A stretch of 64,000 nt of DNA, from NCBI RefSeq assembly GCF_019457475.1, contig NZ_CP080413.1, forward strand, positions 124,001 to 188,000, in the 5' to 3' direction. This DNA is from Shewanella acanthi (GTDB lineage: Bacteria > Pseudomonadota > Gammaproteobacteria > Enterobacterales > Shewanellaceae). A program made the position numbers and the translations under genes. Of the stretch, positions 1 through 8,551 are shown piece by piece. The stretch's first letter is position 1; the number at the start of each line of letters is the position of its first letter. A model generated the notes under the pieces. The model saw nothing but the letters and a program-made list of their open reading frames with translations. It searched no databases and was not told where the DNA came from.

Positions 1-1
1 A

Positions 2-1147
2 CACGCCCGTAGCCAACTGCGGGATCAGCGCATGATGCCGCTGGAAATTCAGCCTGTCACCGAAAAAGAAGCTAAAGCGAAAAGCGCCGGCTTCTCAGCC
101 TTTAAACGGGGGATTTCGGTTTCTGAGTTAGCGCTGATCACCCGTCAGCTAGCAACCCTGGTTGCTGCGGGTCTGCCGATTGAAGAATGTCTTAAGGCGG
201 TCGGTCAGCAGTGCGAAAAGGCGCGTCTTGCTAGCATGATTATGGCGGTGCGCTCCCGCGTGGTTGAGGGTTATAGCCTGGCCGATTCGCTGGCAGAATT
301 TCCACATATTTTTGACGACTTATACCGTGCCATGGTGGCTTCGGGCGAAAAATCCGGTCACTTGGAAATCGTCCTTAATCGTTTAGCCGATTACACCGAG
401 CGTCGCCAACAGCTTAAATCTAAGCTGCAGCAGGCGATGATTTACCCAATTATGCTGACCTTAGTCGCCATTGGTGTGGTATCTGTATTGTTAGCGGCGG
501 TTGTGCCTAAGGTAGTTGGTCAGTTTGAGCATATGGGCGCCGAGCTGCCAGCATCGACACGCCTGCTGATTGCGGCTTCTGAGTTTGTGCAATCCTACGG
601 CCTGTTCGTATTGTTGGCGATTGTCATCATGATTGTCGCGTTCCAGCGTATGCTGAAATCCGCCGTCTTTCGAATGAAGTACGATACCTTTTTGCTGAAA
701 ATGCCGGTGATTGGCCGCGTCAGTAAGGGCTTGAATACCGCGCGTTTCGCTCGCACTTTAAGTATCTTATCCGCAAGTTCTGTACCCTTACTCGACGGTA
801 TGCGTATCGCCAGTGAAGTATTGCAGAATATGCGCGTGCGAGCTGCGGTGGATGACGCCACGGCTCGGGTCCGTGAGGGAACCAGCTTAGGTGCGGCGCT
901 GACTAACACTAAGCTATTCCCAGCGATGATGCTGTACATGATCGCCTCGGGTGAGAAGAGTGGCCAGTTAGAGGAAATGCTTGAGCGTGCGGCCGATAAC
1001 CAAGACCGCGAGTTCGAGAGCAATGTGACCTTAGCGCTTGGGGTGTTCGAGCCTGTGTTGGTGATTAGCATGGCGGGTGTGGTGCTTTTTATCGTGATGG
1101 CCATTCTGCAACCGATTTTAGAACTGAACAATTTGATTAGTGGTTAG
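2..1147 (+). CDS. gspF: Type II secretion inner-membrane protein GspF (5' end outside window)
   Basis: This is the polytopic platform protein of the type II secretion system, which links the GspE ATPase to pseudopilus assembly in the inner membrane. The reading frame is open to the left window edge, so the first part of the protein is missing; the visible ~380 residues compare with about 405 in the family. Two repeated T2SF domains are visible, each with the conserved pattern around ASGEKSG (first copy near nt 340, second near nt 945), and three hydrophobic segments. An in-frame ATG at 32 lies inside the domain and is unlikely to be the real start. gspG follows after 51 bp. Confidence 0.95.
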   Translation, partial: HARSQLRDQRMMPLEIQPVTEKEAKAKSAGFSAFKRGISVSELALITRQLATLVAAGLPIEECLKAVGQQCEKARLASMIMAVRSRVVEGYSLADSLAEFPHIFDDLYRAMVASGEKSGHLEIVLNRLADYTERRQQLKSKLQQAMIYPIMLTLVAIGVVSVLLAAVVPKVVGQFEHMGAELPASTRLLIAASEFVQSYGLFVLLAIVIMIVAFQRMLKSAVFRMKYDTFLLKMPVIGRVSKGLNTARFARTLSILSASSVPLLDGMRIASEVLQNMRVRAAVDDATARVREGTSLGAALTNTKLFPAMMLYMIASGEKSGQLEEMLERAADNQDREFESNVTLALGVFEPVLVISMAGVVLFIVMAILQPILELNNLISG

Positions 1148-1198
1148 ATTAATACCATTGCTAAAGCTGTGGTGCCGATTTTTTAGGAGAAGTAATAG

Positions 1199-1633
1199 AT
1201 GCAAATGAACAAGAAGCACAAAGGTTTTACCTTACTCGAAGTGATGGTGGTTATCGTGATTTTGGGTATTTTGGCCTCTATGGTGGTACCAAACCTAATG
1301 GGTAACAAAGATAAAGCGGATCAACAAAAAGCCGTGTCTGACATTGTTTCCCTCGAAAATGCCCTAGATATGTACAAGTTAGATAACGGCGTGTATCCAT
1401 CGACAGAGCAAGGTTTAGAAGCCTTAGTGCAAAAGCCAACCATTTCGCCAGAGCCACGTAACTACCGTGAAGAAGGTTATGTGAAACGTCTGCCACAGGA
1501 TCCATGGCGTAACGATTATCTGCTGTTAAGCCCAGGTGAAAACAGCAAGTTAGACGTTTTCAGTGCTGGTCCTGATGGTCAACCAGGTACCGAAGACGAC
1601 ATCGGTAACTGGAACCTACAGAACTTCCAATAA
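1199..1633 (+). CDS. gspG: Major pseudopilin GspG
   Basis: Major subunit of the type II secretion pseudopilus, 144 residues. The N-terminus has a short basic leader ending in G, then FTLLEVMVV with Glu at +5, the class III prepilin peptidase site, followed by a hydrophobic helix. The C-terminal stretch FSAGPDGQPGTEDD is the calcium-binding loop typical of GspG. The start at 1199 follows an AGGAGA Shine-Dalgarno with 8 bases between; an ATG two codons later is possible. It sits inside the gsp operon, and gspH begins 1 bp after its stop. The prepilin peptidase itself is not in the window. Confidence 0.97.
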   Translation: MQMNKKHKGFTLLEVMVVIVILGILASMVVPNLMGNKDKADQQKAVSDIVSLENALDMYKLDNGVYPSTEQGLEALVQKPTISPEPRNYREEGYVKRLPQDPWRNDYLLLSPGENSKLDVFSAGPDGQPGTEDDIGNWNLQNFQ

Positions 1634-1634
1634 G

Positions 1635-2207
1635 ATGGTAAAACTGCGCCAAGCTGGCTTCACCCTGCTTGAGGTGATGTTGGTGGTCTTATTGATGGGG
1701 CTCACGGCTGCGGCCGTGACCATGTCTATTGGTAATTCCGGCCCGAAACAGGCGCTGGAAAAGACGGCGCAGCAATTTATTGCCGCAACTGAACTCGTGC
1801 TCGATGAAACCGTACTGAGTGGCTATTTCATCGGCATAGTGGTTGAGAAAGACAGTTATCAGTTTGTGTATTACAACGACGGCAAGTGGAACCCGCTTGA
1901 GCAGGATAAACTCCTTGCCAGCAAGCAGATGGAGCCTGGCGTCGTGATGAACCTGGTTCTCGACGGGATGCCGTTAGTGCAGGAAGATGAAGAAGAGGAT
2001 TCGTGGTTCGATGAGCCATTAATCGAACCCTCCGCCGAAGATAAGAAAAAGCATCCCGAACCGCAGATTTTATTATTCCCTAGCGGTGAGATGACCGCCT
2101 TTGAGCTGAGTTTTATCACTAAAACCGACCGTGGCCCAATTGATGTATTCGTCGTTGGTGATGCGCTAGGTCGCTTAAGTTTGGGGCGCCCCGATGAAAC
2201 ACGTTAA
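1635..2207 (+). CDS. gspH: Minor pseudopilin GspH
   Basis: Minor pseudopilin of the type II secretion system, 190 residues. After a short basic leader the sequence has G then FTLLEVMLVVLLMG, the prepilin peptidase cleavage site and hydrophobic spine. The frame runs open upstream into gspG, but the ATG at 1635 places the leader at the normal length, so the upstream codons are rejected. Only 1 bp separates it from the gspG stop and no strong Shine-Dalgarno is seen, which suggests translational coupling. The middle has an acidic insertion (DEEEDSWFDEP) between the strands of the globular domain. It overlaps gspI by 14 bp. Confidence 0.93.
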   Translation: MVKLRQAGFTLLEVMLVVLLMGLTAAAVTMSIGNSGPKQALEKTAQQFIAATELVLDETVLSGYFIGIVVEKDSYQFVYYNDGKWNPLEQDKLLASKQMEPGVVMNLVLDGMPLVQEDEEEDSWFDEPLIEPSAEDKKKHPEPQILLFPSGEMTAFELSFITKTDRGPIDVFVVGDALGRLSLGRPDETR

Positions 2208-2562
2208 GGGCATGACCTTACTCGAAGTGATTGTGGCCTTGGCGGTGTTTGCTATTGCCGCCGTGTCTATAACTAAGAGTCTTAGCGAGCAGATGGCCAA
2301 TATGCCGATCCTAGAGGCTCGCACACTCGCCCAGTGGGTGGCCGATAATCAATTGGTTGATACTCGCCTCGAAGCGCAGACACCCCCCTTTGGCAAAAAA
2401 GAAGGCAGGGTCGAACTGGCGGGCAAAGAGTGGTATTGGCGACGCGAAGTGGTGAAAACTGCGGATGATAATTTTCGGATGATTAGGATTAGTGTCAGCG
2501 AGGATGAGCGTTATCAGCGCATCGCGGCACAGGTGAGCAGTTATGTCCTTAAGACCGAATAA
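2194..2562 (+). CDS. gspI: Minor pseudopilin GspI
   Basis: Minor pseudopilin of 122 residues, the usual size. The N-terminus KHVKG then MTLLEVIVALAVFAIAA is a prepilin peptidase site with Met at +1 and Glu at +5, followed by the hydrophobic helix. In known systems GspI nucleates the pseudopilus tip complex with GspJ and GspK; that role is taken from the family. The start overlaps the end of gspH by 14 bp and the stop lies 20 bp inside gspJ, typical of the tightly coupled minor pseudopilin block. Confidence 0.95.
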   Translation: MKHVKGMTLLEVIVALAVFAIAAVSITKSLSEQMANMPILEARTLAQWVADNQLVDTRLEAQTPPFGKKEGRVELAGKEWYWRREVVKTADDNFRMIRISVSEDERYQRIAAQVSSYVLKTE

Positions 2563-3301
2563 GATTCAAGCGGGCTTTACCCTGCTCGAAATGCTGATCG
2601 CCATTGGTATTTTTGCCATGTTAGGTTTAGCAGCAAACGCAGTGCTCAGCACTGTGATGACCAATGATGAAGTGACAAAGCATTTCTCTGTGCGGCTTAA
2701 GGCCTTGCAACAGGGATTTGGCGTCATCGAGCGCGACCTTGGTCAAATGGTGGCCCGCACACCGAGATTACTCGAGGGTGGCCGCGGCACCACAGTGCTG
2801 CAAACCGGTAACGATTTGCTGAACTCGGAATCCGAAGCTCTCGTATTTTACCGTTTGGGTTGGTTAAACCCCGATGGGCTATTGCCCCGAGGCAGTATTC
2901 AATCGGTCGCCTATGTGGTGCAAGACGGCAAGCTGGAGCGCTGGTATTTTCCTTACCCAGAGCCTGAGTTTGGTGCCGAGCCATTAAAGACTGTGATTAT
3001 CGATAACGTGGTGTCGGTAGAGTATTCCTTCTTTATGGAGGATAAGTGGGAGCGCAAAGTCGAGGCCACTAAGCTACCTAAAGCGATTGCCATGGAAATA
3101 GAAATCGAAGGCTTAGGTAAAATTCAGCGTAAGTTTATGTTGCCTTTAGGTGCGCTGCCGCCGGAGAAATCCATCGAAGAGGAGACCAATAAAGAGGGGT
3201 CTGAGGATGGTAGCAGCGACAGTACTGACACGAATGATGGCACCGATGAAGGTTCGGGCGAAAGTGGTGAAGGCAATACCGAGAATGAGGAAACTGAATG
3301 A
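2543..3301 (+). CDS. gspJ: Minor pseudopilin GspJ with acidic C-terminal tail
   Basis: Minor pseudopilin of the tip complex, 252 residues. The leader ends in G, followed by FTLLEMLIAIGIFAMLG, the prepilin peptidase site and helix. The globular domain with the conserved VERDLGQ-like region (here IERDLGQMVARTPR) follows. Residues from about 210 to the end are an unusual low-complexity tail rich in Glu, Asp, Ser, Thr and Gly, making the protein longer than the ~195-220 residues common in the family. It overlaps gspI by 20 bp and gspK by 4 bp (ATGA). Confidence 0.94.
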   Translation: MSLRPNKIQAGFTLLEMLIAIGIFAMLGLAANAVLSTVMTNDEVTKHFSVRLKALQQGFGVIERDLGQMVARTPRLLEGGRGTTVLQTGNDLLNSESEALVFYRLGWLNPDGLLPRGSIQSVAYVVQDGKLERWYFPYPEPEFGAEPLKTVIIDNVVSVEYSFFMEDKWERKVEATKLPKAIAMEIEIEGLGKIQRKFMLPLGALPPEKSIEEETNKEGSEDGSSDSTDTNDGTDEGSGESGEGNTENEETE

Positions 3302-4296
3302 TAACTCATTCTCCTTCTAAACAACGCGGTGTGGCATTAATTGTGGTAATGCTGATTGTGGCCTTGGTGGTCATTATCGCCACTAACATTACTAGCCGGA
3401 ATCAGTTGTCGATGCGCCGCACGTTAAATCTGGCGCAGTATGACCAAGCTTACTGGTACAGTATTTCGGCTGAGGAGCTGGCCAAGAAAATTTTAAAGCA
3501 GGATCTCGATGATTCCGAGGGACGAGTGCACCGCCAGCAATATTGGGCAATGAGCGATGTGATTTTTCCGGCTGAATACGGCGAGATTGGTGGCAAGATC
3601 ACTGACATGCGTTCTTGCTTTAATTTAAATGCATTAGCGGTAACAACCAAAGAGCTGGAAAACGGCCAGCCAAAGTTGCCCTTGGCGGCAAAGCAGTACA
3701 AGGCGCTGTTAATGGGCTTAGGGATGGACGACTTTAATGCGGATCATCTGACGCAAACCCTCAAGGATTATTTAGACGAGGACGCCATTGCCAGTCCCTA
3801 TGGCGCTGAAGATGCTGAATATGAGGCGCGTAATGTGCCATATCGCGCCGCGAACACCCTGATGAATCATCGCAGCGAACTGCGAGCGGTCATTGGTTAC
3901 ACTCAGGAAATTTACCTGAAGTTATTGCCCTATATTTGCGTGATCCCAGGTAATGACAGGCAGTTACTGAATGTAAATACGCTCGAAAAAGAACAGGCCG
4001 CCTTGTTGGCCGCAATGGTGGATAACCAGATTTCGACCGGAGAAGCAGAAAGCATTATTAATCAGCGCCCCGGCGATGGTTATTCAAAAGTTGATGATTT
4101 TATGGACTCCTCCTCGTTGGGGTCGATCAAATGGGAAGGTGCGATGAAGTCCAGCCTAGTGGTGGACAGTGAGTATTTTCTCCTCGCCTCGGGCGCTAAG
4201 GTCGATAACGCGATTTTCAGGATGGAGAGCGTGCTCAAAAAGAGCAGTGGCAACAAAATGGAAGTGCTCACCCGTCAGTTTGGTGGACAAAAATAA
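3298..4296 (+). CDS. gspK: Minor pseudopilin GspK
   Basis: Largest minor pseudopilin, 332 residues, thought to cap the type II secretion pseudopilus. It has a basic leader (SKQRG) then VALIVVMLIVALVVIIA; as usual for GspK the +5 Glu is absent. A large helical domain follows, with the conserved DMRSCFNLNAL segment and a helix-hairpin-helix-like stretch near INQRPGDGYSKVDDF. The start ATG overlaps the gspJ stop (ATGA), indicating coupling. gspL follows after 45 bp. Confidence 0.95.
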   Translation: MITHSPSKQRGVALIVVMLIVALVVIIATNITSRNQLSMRRTLNLAQYDQAYWYSISAEELAKKILKQDLDDSEGRVHRQQYWAMSDVIFPAEYGEIGGKITDMRSCFNLNALAVTTKELENGQPKLPLAAKQYKALLMGLGMDDFNADHLTQTLKDYLDEDAIASPYGAEDAEYEARNVPYRAANTLMNHRSELRAVIGYTQEIYLKLLPYICVIPGNDRQLLNVNTLEKEQAALLAAMVDNQISTGEAESIINQRPGDGYSKVDDFMDSSSLGSIKWEGAMKSSLVVDSEYFLLASGAKVDNAIFRMESVLKKSSGNKMEVLTRQFGGQK

Positions 4297-4341
4297 TAGC
4301 AAACAAGCGCAATCATTAAGATTCGCTGTTGGAGAAAAACT

Positions 4342-5529
4342 GTGAGTGAACGGCTATTTATTCGCTTAGGCAGAACCGCAGATCAAGCATGTTCTTGGTT
4401 GGTGTGGTCAGAGCAAGAACAGGAAATTATCGCCTCTGGTGAACTTGCTAACGCCCAAGGCTTAGCGACCTTATCTGAGCGTGCGGGCAATCGCCCGATT
4501 GACGTTCTCGTCCCCGCATCGGCAATGACGCTGACCAGCGTGCATTTGCCCGAAAAGGGTCAACGCCAAGCAATAAAAGCGCTGCCCTTTATGCTCGAAG
4601 AATCGATTGCCGAAGATGTTGATGCAATGCACTTTACCGTTGGCCCTCGCAGCGGTGAGGAGTTAAGCGTGGTCGCCGTTGCCCATGAACAGATGCAGTC
4701 GTGGTTAAATTGTTTAGCCGATGCTGGCCTGAAGGTTAAGCGCATGGTGCCCGATTGCTTAGCGTTGCCATTGCAAGAGTGTCGCTGGGCGGCAATGCGT
4801 TTTGGTAACGAATTACTGTTGCGTACCGGTGTGGGTACTGGTCAAAGCCTGCCGATGGCATGGTTACCTATCGCCATGGGGCAGCTCACCTCGCAGGAGC
4901 AGGATGTCACCGTTGCTAGTTACACAGAGATGGCATTAGATGGTGTGGCGCTTGAGCCGCAACCTTTAGAGTTGCCCATGTTGGTGCTGGCGAAGGGCAT
5001 TTTGCACGCACCGATTAACCTATTGACGGGTGTGTACACGCCAAAGCGTGAATACAGTAAACACCTTATGCAATGGAAGAGTGCTGTCATCGTAGTGGCC
5101 TTGGCCTGTGTGTTATCTTTGGTGAATAAAGGGCTGACCATTTATCAGGTGAATGGCCAAGTTGCTGAGCTGAAGGCGCAAAGCGAAGAAATCTATAAGA
5201 AGGTTGTACCGGGCAACTCGCGGATTGTTAACCTGCGTTCGCAAATGGAAAGCCAATTGCGCTCACTACAGGGGCAGGGTTCTGGCGCAGCATTTTTCAC
5301 TATGCTCGATGGTTTGCAGGAGGCCTTTAAACAAGTGCCAGAACTTAAGCCTAACAGCATTCGTTTTGATAGCGCCCGTAACGAAATCCGTATGCAAATT
5401 ACGGCAAAAAACTACGGTCAGATTGAGAAGTTTAAAGAGATTGTTGGCCGTAAGTTCCAACTGGACGGCGGCACGATGAACAGCGGTGAAGATGAAGTCA
5501 CCAGCACCTTAACCTTGAGGAGCAAATAA
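4342..5529 (+). CDS. gspL: Type II secretion cytoplasmic-membrane protein GspL
   Basis: Bitopic inner-membrane protein that anchors the GspE ATPase, 395 residues. The first ~230 residues form the actin-like cytoplasmic domain (MSERLFIRLG to about LLTGVY), followed by a single transmembrane helix (WKSAVIVVALACVLSLV, about residues 247-263) and a periplasmic ferredoxin-like domain. Start codon is GTG at 4342, preceded by GGAG at 4331 with good spacing. gspM begins 1 bp after the stop, consistent with the known GspL-GspM complex. Confidence 0.95.
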   Translation: MSERLFIRLGRTADQACSWLVWSEQEQEIIASGELANAQGLATLSERAGNRPIDVLVPASAMTLTSVHLPEKGQRQAIKALPFMLEESIAEDVDAMHFTVGPRSGEELSVVAVAHEQMQSWLNCLADAGLKVKRMVPDCLALPLQECRWAAMRFGNELLLRTGVGTGQSLPMAWLPIAMGQLTSQEQDVTVASYTEMALDGVALEPQPLELPMLVLAKGILHAPINLLTGVYTPKREYSKHLMQWKSAVIVVALACVLSLVNKGLTIYQVNGQVAELKAQSEEIYKKVVPGNSRIVNLRSQMESQLRSLQGQGSGAAFFTMLDGLQEAFKQVPELKPNSIRFDSARNEIRMQITAKNYGQIEKFKEIVGRKFQLDGGTMNSGEDEVTSTLTLRSK

Positions 5530-5530
5530 G

Positions 5531-6007
5531 ATGCAAAATTTGCAGACTTGGTGGCAGGGCCTCGCATCCCGCGAACAACAATTAGTGGGTTTTTGTTCGG
5601 TGTTTTTGGTTATTGGGATTTTGTATTGGGGTATTTGGACGCCTATCTCTAATGCCGAGCAAGATGCACTGCGCAGTTTAACCGCACAGCAGCAGACGTT
5701 AACTTACGTTAAACAGACGGCCAATAAAATTGCTGGACTCAAGCAAAGCGGTGCTAAACCAAGCTCGAGTGGCAGCTTAAGTTCAGTGGTTAACCAAGCG
5801 GCGGGGAAATTTGGTTTAGTGATTACCCGCATGCAACCTCAAGGGAATAAGATTCAAATTTGGATGGATGACGTACCATTCGATTCGTTGATGAGTTATC
5901 TCGACGAGTTAGTGCAGAATAAAGGCTTATCCCTCGAAAGTGTCGATTTGGCGGAGGGCGAAACGCCTGGTTATGTCAAAGTTAGACGTATCCAGTTAGC
6001 GCAATAG
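5531..6007 (+). CDS. gspM: Type II secretion protein GspM
   Basis: Inner-membrane partner of GspL, 158 residues. A short cytoplasmic N-terminus with the WWQGLASREQQL motif is followed by one transmembrane helix (about residues 20-37) and a periplasmic domain with ferredoxin-like fold in known homologues. The start is 1 bp after the gspL stop, with GAGG at 5517 as the likely ribosome site inside the end of gspL. Length and architecture are standard for the family. Confidence 0.95.
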   Translation: MQNLQTWWQGLASREQQLVGFCSVFLVIGILYWGIWTPISNAEQDALRSLTAQQQTLTYVKQTANKIAGLKQSGAKPSSSGSLSSVVNQAAGKFGLVITRMQPQGNKIQIWMDDVPFDSLMSYLDELVQNKGLSLESVDLAEGETPGYVKVRRIQLAQ

Positions 6008-6021
6008 GTTAAGGTGTCGTA

Positions 6022-6783
6022 GTGAGTGTGATTAAAAAAGTCATCGTTGGCTTACTGATTTATTTAGTGTTTTTATTGGTGCTGTTCCCCGCCAATGTAG
6101 CTGTACGCTTTGCGCCTTTGCCAAGCGATGTGATGATTTCTGGGGTCAGTGGCAGTATTTGGTCTGGCAATATCGAAACCCTTAAGGTGCAGCAGCGCCA
6201 AGTCGAACAGGTGCATTGGGAGTTGAGCCCATGGGCATTGTTAACGGGCAAGATTAAGGTTGATCTACAAGTAGGCAGTCGCGCCACCGCCGTAAGCGGT
6301 AAAGGCCTTATCACGTTGTCGCCTTCTGGCATTAGTGCCCAAGGTTTACGTTTTGATGCACCCGACAGCTTCTTAATTGGCAATGCTAAATTGCCTTTTA
6401 GAACTGAGATTCAGGGGGAAGTGAGTCTGCTCGTTGAAAACTTAGAACAGGGCAAACCTTGGTGTGAGCAGTTAAGCGGTAAGCTTTTCTTAAATCAGAC
6501 TAATGTGAAAAACCAATTCGGCAATTATCCACTGGGCAATATCGAGCTAGGTTTAAGCTGTGTTGAAGGCCGTGTGCAGTTAGCGACCGATGAAACTAAG
6601 AACCAACTTGGTATCAAAGGCACATTGCAGCTCGATGAAGGTAACACGGTAAAAGTGGCCGCTAAGATCAAAGAGACTAACGACCAGCCAGAAGATATGC
6701 GTAAATCCCTAAGCATGCTCGGCAAACGTGGCGCCGATGGTTACTTCCCGCTGGAATACCAAGGCCGAATTCCTGGAATGTAA
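6022..6783 (+). CDS. gspN: Type II secretion protein GspN
   Basis: Last gene of the gsp operon here, 253 residues. It has an N-terminal membrane anchor (VIVGLLIYLVFLLVLFP, residues ~8-24) and a periplasmic domain. Start codon GTG at 6022 follows AAGGTG. GspN is an accessory component present in only part of the type II systems; its role is not well settled in the family. No gspO peptidase follows; a bidirectional terminator closes the operon at 6817-6839. Confidence 0.93.
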   Translation: MSVIKKVIVGLLIYLVFLLVLFPANVAVRFAPLPSDVMISGVSGSIWSGNIETLKVQQRQVEQVHWELSPWALLTGKIKVDLQVGSRATAVSGKGLITLSPSGISAQGLRFDAPDSFLIGNAKLPFRTEIQGEVSLLVENLEQGKPWCEQLSGKLFLNQTNVKNQFGNYPLGNIELGLSCVEGRVQLATDETKNQLGIKGTLQLDEGNTVKVAAKIKETNDQPEDMRKSLSMLGKRGADGYFPLEYQGRIPGM

Positions 6784-6816
6784 TTCATGCTTTGATGACG
6801 AGTAAAGCACCCTTCA

Positions 6817-6845
6817 AAAGGCACCACTGCGGTGCCTTTCTTATT
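6817..6845. terminator. Bidirectional terminator between gspN and yrfG
   Basis: A 9-bp perfect stem AAAGGCACC / GGTGCCTTT with a 5-base loop, flanked by A-rich and T-rich runs on the two sides. It lies between the convergent gspN and yrfG genes and can serve both. Confidence 0.85.
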
Positions 6846-6861
6846 GCTGGCTAACGGTGAG

Positions 6862-7524
6862 TTATCGAAGTAGATCTTCGAGCAATAAGTGGTAATCGTC
6901 GATGGCTGGAAAATCGTTGAAGGTTTTAAGGGGTTTTTGGCTATCGGGGTTTGCGATCCCCAATTGATGGGCAACGCCTGCAAGTTTGGCGGCATTTAGA
7001 ATCGCTTCGCTGTCATCGATAAATAGGCAACGACTCGGCTCGAGATTAAACTTGTCGAATAGGGTTTGCCAAAATTGTGGGTGTTCCTTGGGGTAGCCCG
7101 TCTCATGGCTCGAGATCATTGCATCGAGTCCAGAGGCGAGTTCGGTGTGCTCCAGTTTTAACGCCAGACTTTTAGGGTGGGCGTTGGTGACTAATATGCG
7201 ATTTTTGCCAGCCTTGGCGAGCGCATCGAGGAAGGGCATGCTGTCTTGGCGTAGTTGAATTCGTTCGACGAGAGTGCGGTGTAATCCCATAATATCCAAC
7301 CCTAATTGCTGCTCCCAATAGTCGAGGCAATACCAGTCTAAGGTACCTGCCACGCTATCGTACGCCTTAACAACTAACCGTTGCGCTTCATCCTCGCTAA
7401 TCCTTCGCTGTTGACTAAGCTCTTGGGGAACAAGACTTAGCCAAAAGTGATTATCAAAGTGCAAATCTAATAGGGTGCCGTCCATATCGAGCAATACGGT
7501 ATCGATTTCGTTCCAATTAAACAT
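6862..7524 (-). CDS. yrfG: HAD-superfamily nucleotidase (YrfG-like)
   Basis: Haloacid dehalogenase-type phosphatase of 220 residues. HAD motif I is LLDMDGTLLDL (nucleophile Asp in DMDGT), motif II VTNAH, motif III Lys around GYPKEHPQFW, and motif IV FIDDSEAIL. E. coli YrfG is a GMP/IMP nucleotidase and lies beside nudE, as here, which supports the name; substrate choice is inferred. The ATG at 7524 follows an AGGAC-like site. It is transcribed away from nudE, with 412 bp between their starts. Confidence 0.88.
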   Translation of the reverse strand: MFNWNEIDTVLLDMDGTLLDLHFDNHFWLSLVPQELSQQRRISEDEAQRLVVKAYDSVAGTLDWYCLDYWEQQLGLDIMGLHRTLVERIQLRQDSMPFLDALAKAGKNRILVTNAHPKSLALKLEHTELASGLDAMISSHETGYPKEHPQFWQTLFDKFNLEPSRCLFIDDSEAILNAAKLAGVAHQLGIANPDSQKPLKTFNDFPAIDDYHLLLEDLLR

Positions 7525-7936
7525 TTAAAAGTCCTATTTTCGGCTAGGCTTTAAAGGGTTAGATTGCAGTTCAGCCATCAAAAGTGGCATCAAGTCTAAG
7601 TTATATCACGGTTATATTTGCAAATACCTCAATGCACAGATAGGGGATTCGTTGATAAGCTAATTGCCATCAATCTTATCTTGGCATATTAGCCTGGAAA
7701 GGATGCAGAACCTACGATAGTTGATATGGAATCTTAGGGAATACTGATTATATTCGATTGATCCAGCCATTGAGTTTACATTTACCGAGAGGCTGGGTAC
7801 TAAAGTGTTATGGTCTGTTGCAACCTAATGCTTCAGTATGAATTAGTAAGATAATTCAGTTTGTAGATTAAAGTCAGGGTAGTAAGATTGTCATTTATCC
7901 ACATATGTTTATCGCAATTTTTAACCAGGGGCAGTT
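7525..7936. other. Non-coding interval between yrfG and nudE
   Basis: 412 bp between divergent genes, expected to hold both promoters. No convincing small ORF, tRNA or strong palindrome was seen, and no single promoter stood out. Confidence 0.5.
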
Positions 7937-8485
7937 ATGTCACAGCGGCAGAAGCCGGAAATCTTGCATACCGAAGTTGTCGCTAAGAGCCGATTGTTTC
8001 AAATTGAGCAAGTGCATTTAAAGTTTTCCAATGGTGTCGAGCGTCAGTACGAACGCATGAAAGGCGGTAGCCGCGGTGCTGTGATGGTGGTTCCAGTGCA
8101 CCAAGGCAATATGCTACTCGCCCGCGAATATGCTGCTGGTACAGATCATTACGAGTTAGGTTTCCCTAAGGGGCTTATCGACCCAGGTGAGCAGGCCATT
8201 GATGCGGCAAACCGTGAGCTGCAGGAAGAAATGGGCTTTGGCGCCCGAAAACTCACTCTACTTAAGGAGTTAAGTTTGGCGCCGGGGTATTTTTCTAGCA
8301 GGATGCAGATTTTCATTGCCGAAGATTTATACGAGAGTCAACTCGAGGGTGATGAGCCTGAGCCGATTGAGATTGTGCCTTGGCCTTTGTCCGACTGGGA
8401 AAGTTTACTCGAAGAAACTGATTTTTCGGAATCCAGAAGTGTAAGCGCGTTGTTTTTAGCGCAGAAGCATCTACAACTTAAATAG
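7937..8485 (+). CDS. nudE: ADP compounds hydrolase NudE (Nudix)
   Basis: Nudix hydrolase of 182 residues that in E. coli cleaves ADP-ribose, NADH and Ap3A to mononucleotides. The complete Nudix box is visible at about residues 80-102: G, five residues, E, seven residues, then RELQEEMGF, matching GX5EX7REUXEEXGU. Start ATG at 7937 follows AGGGG. The genomic pairing with yrfG and cysQ matches other gammaproteobacteria and suggests a nucleotide clean-up group. Confidence 0.94.
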   Translation: MSQRQKPEILHTEVVAKSRLFQIEQVHLKFSNGVERQYERMKGGSRGAVMVVPVHQGNMLLAREYAAGTDHYELGFPKGLIDPGEQAIDAANRELQEEMGFGARKLTLLKELSLAPGYFSSRMQIFIAEDLYESQLEGDEPEPIEIVPWPLSDWESLLEETDFSESRSVSALFLAQKHLQLK

Positions 8486-8551
8486 TCTTTTAAAGCGTTC
8501 AGCCATTGAGTGCTTGTTAATCATTCGCGATATGTAGCGATTGGAGTGGTT

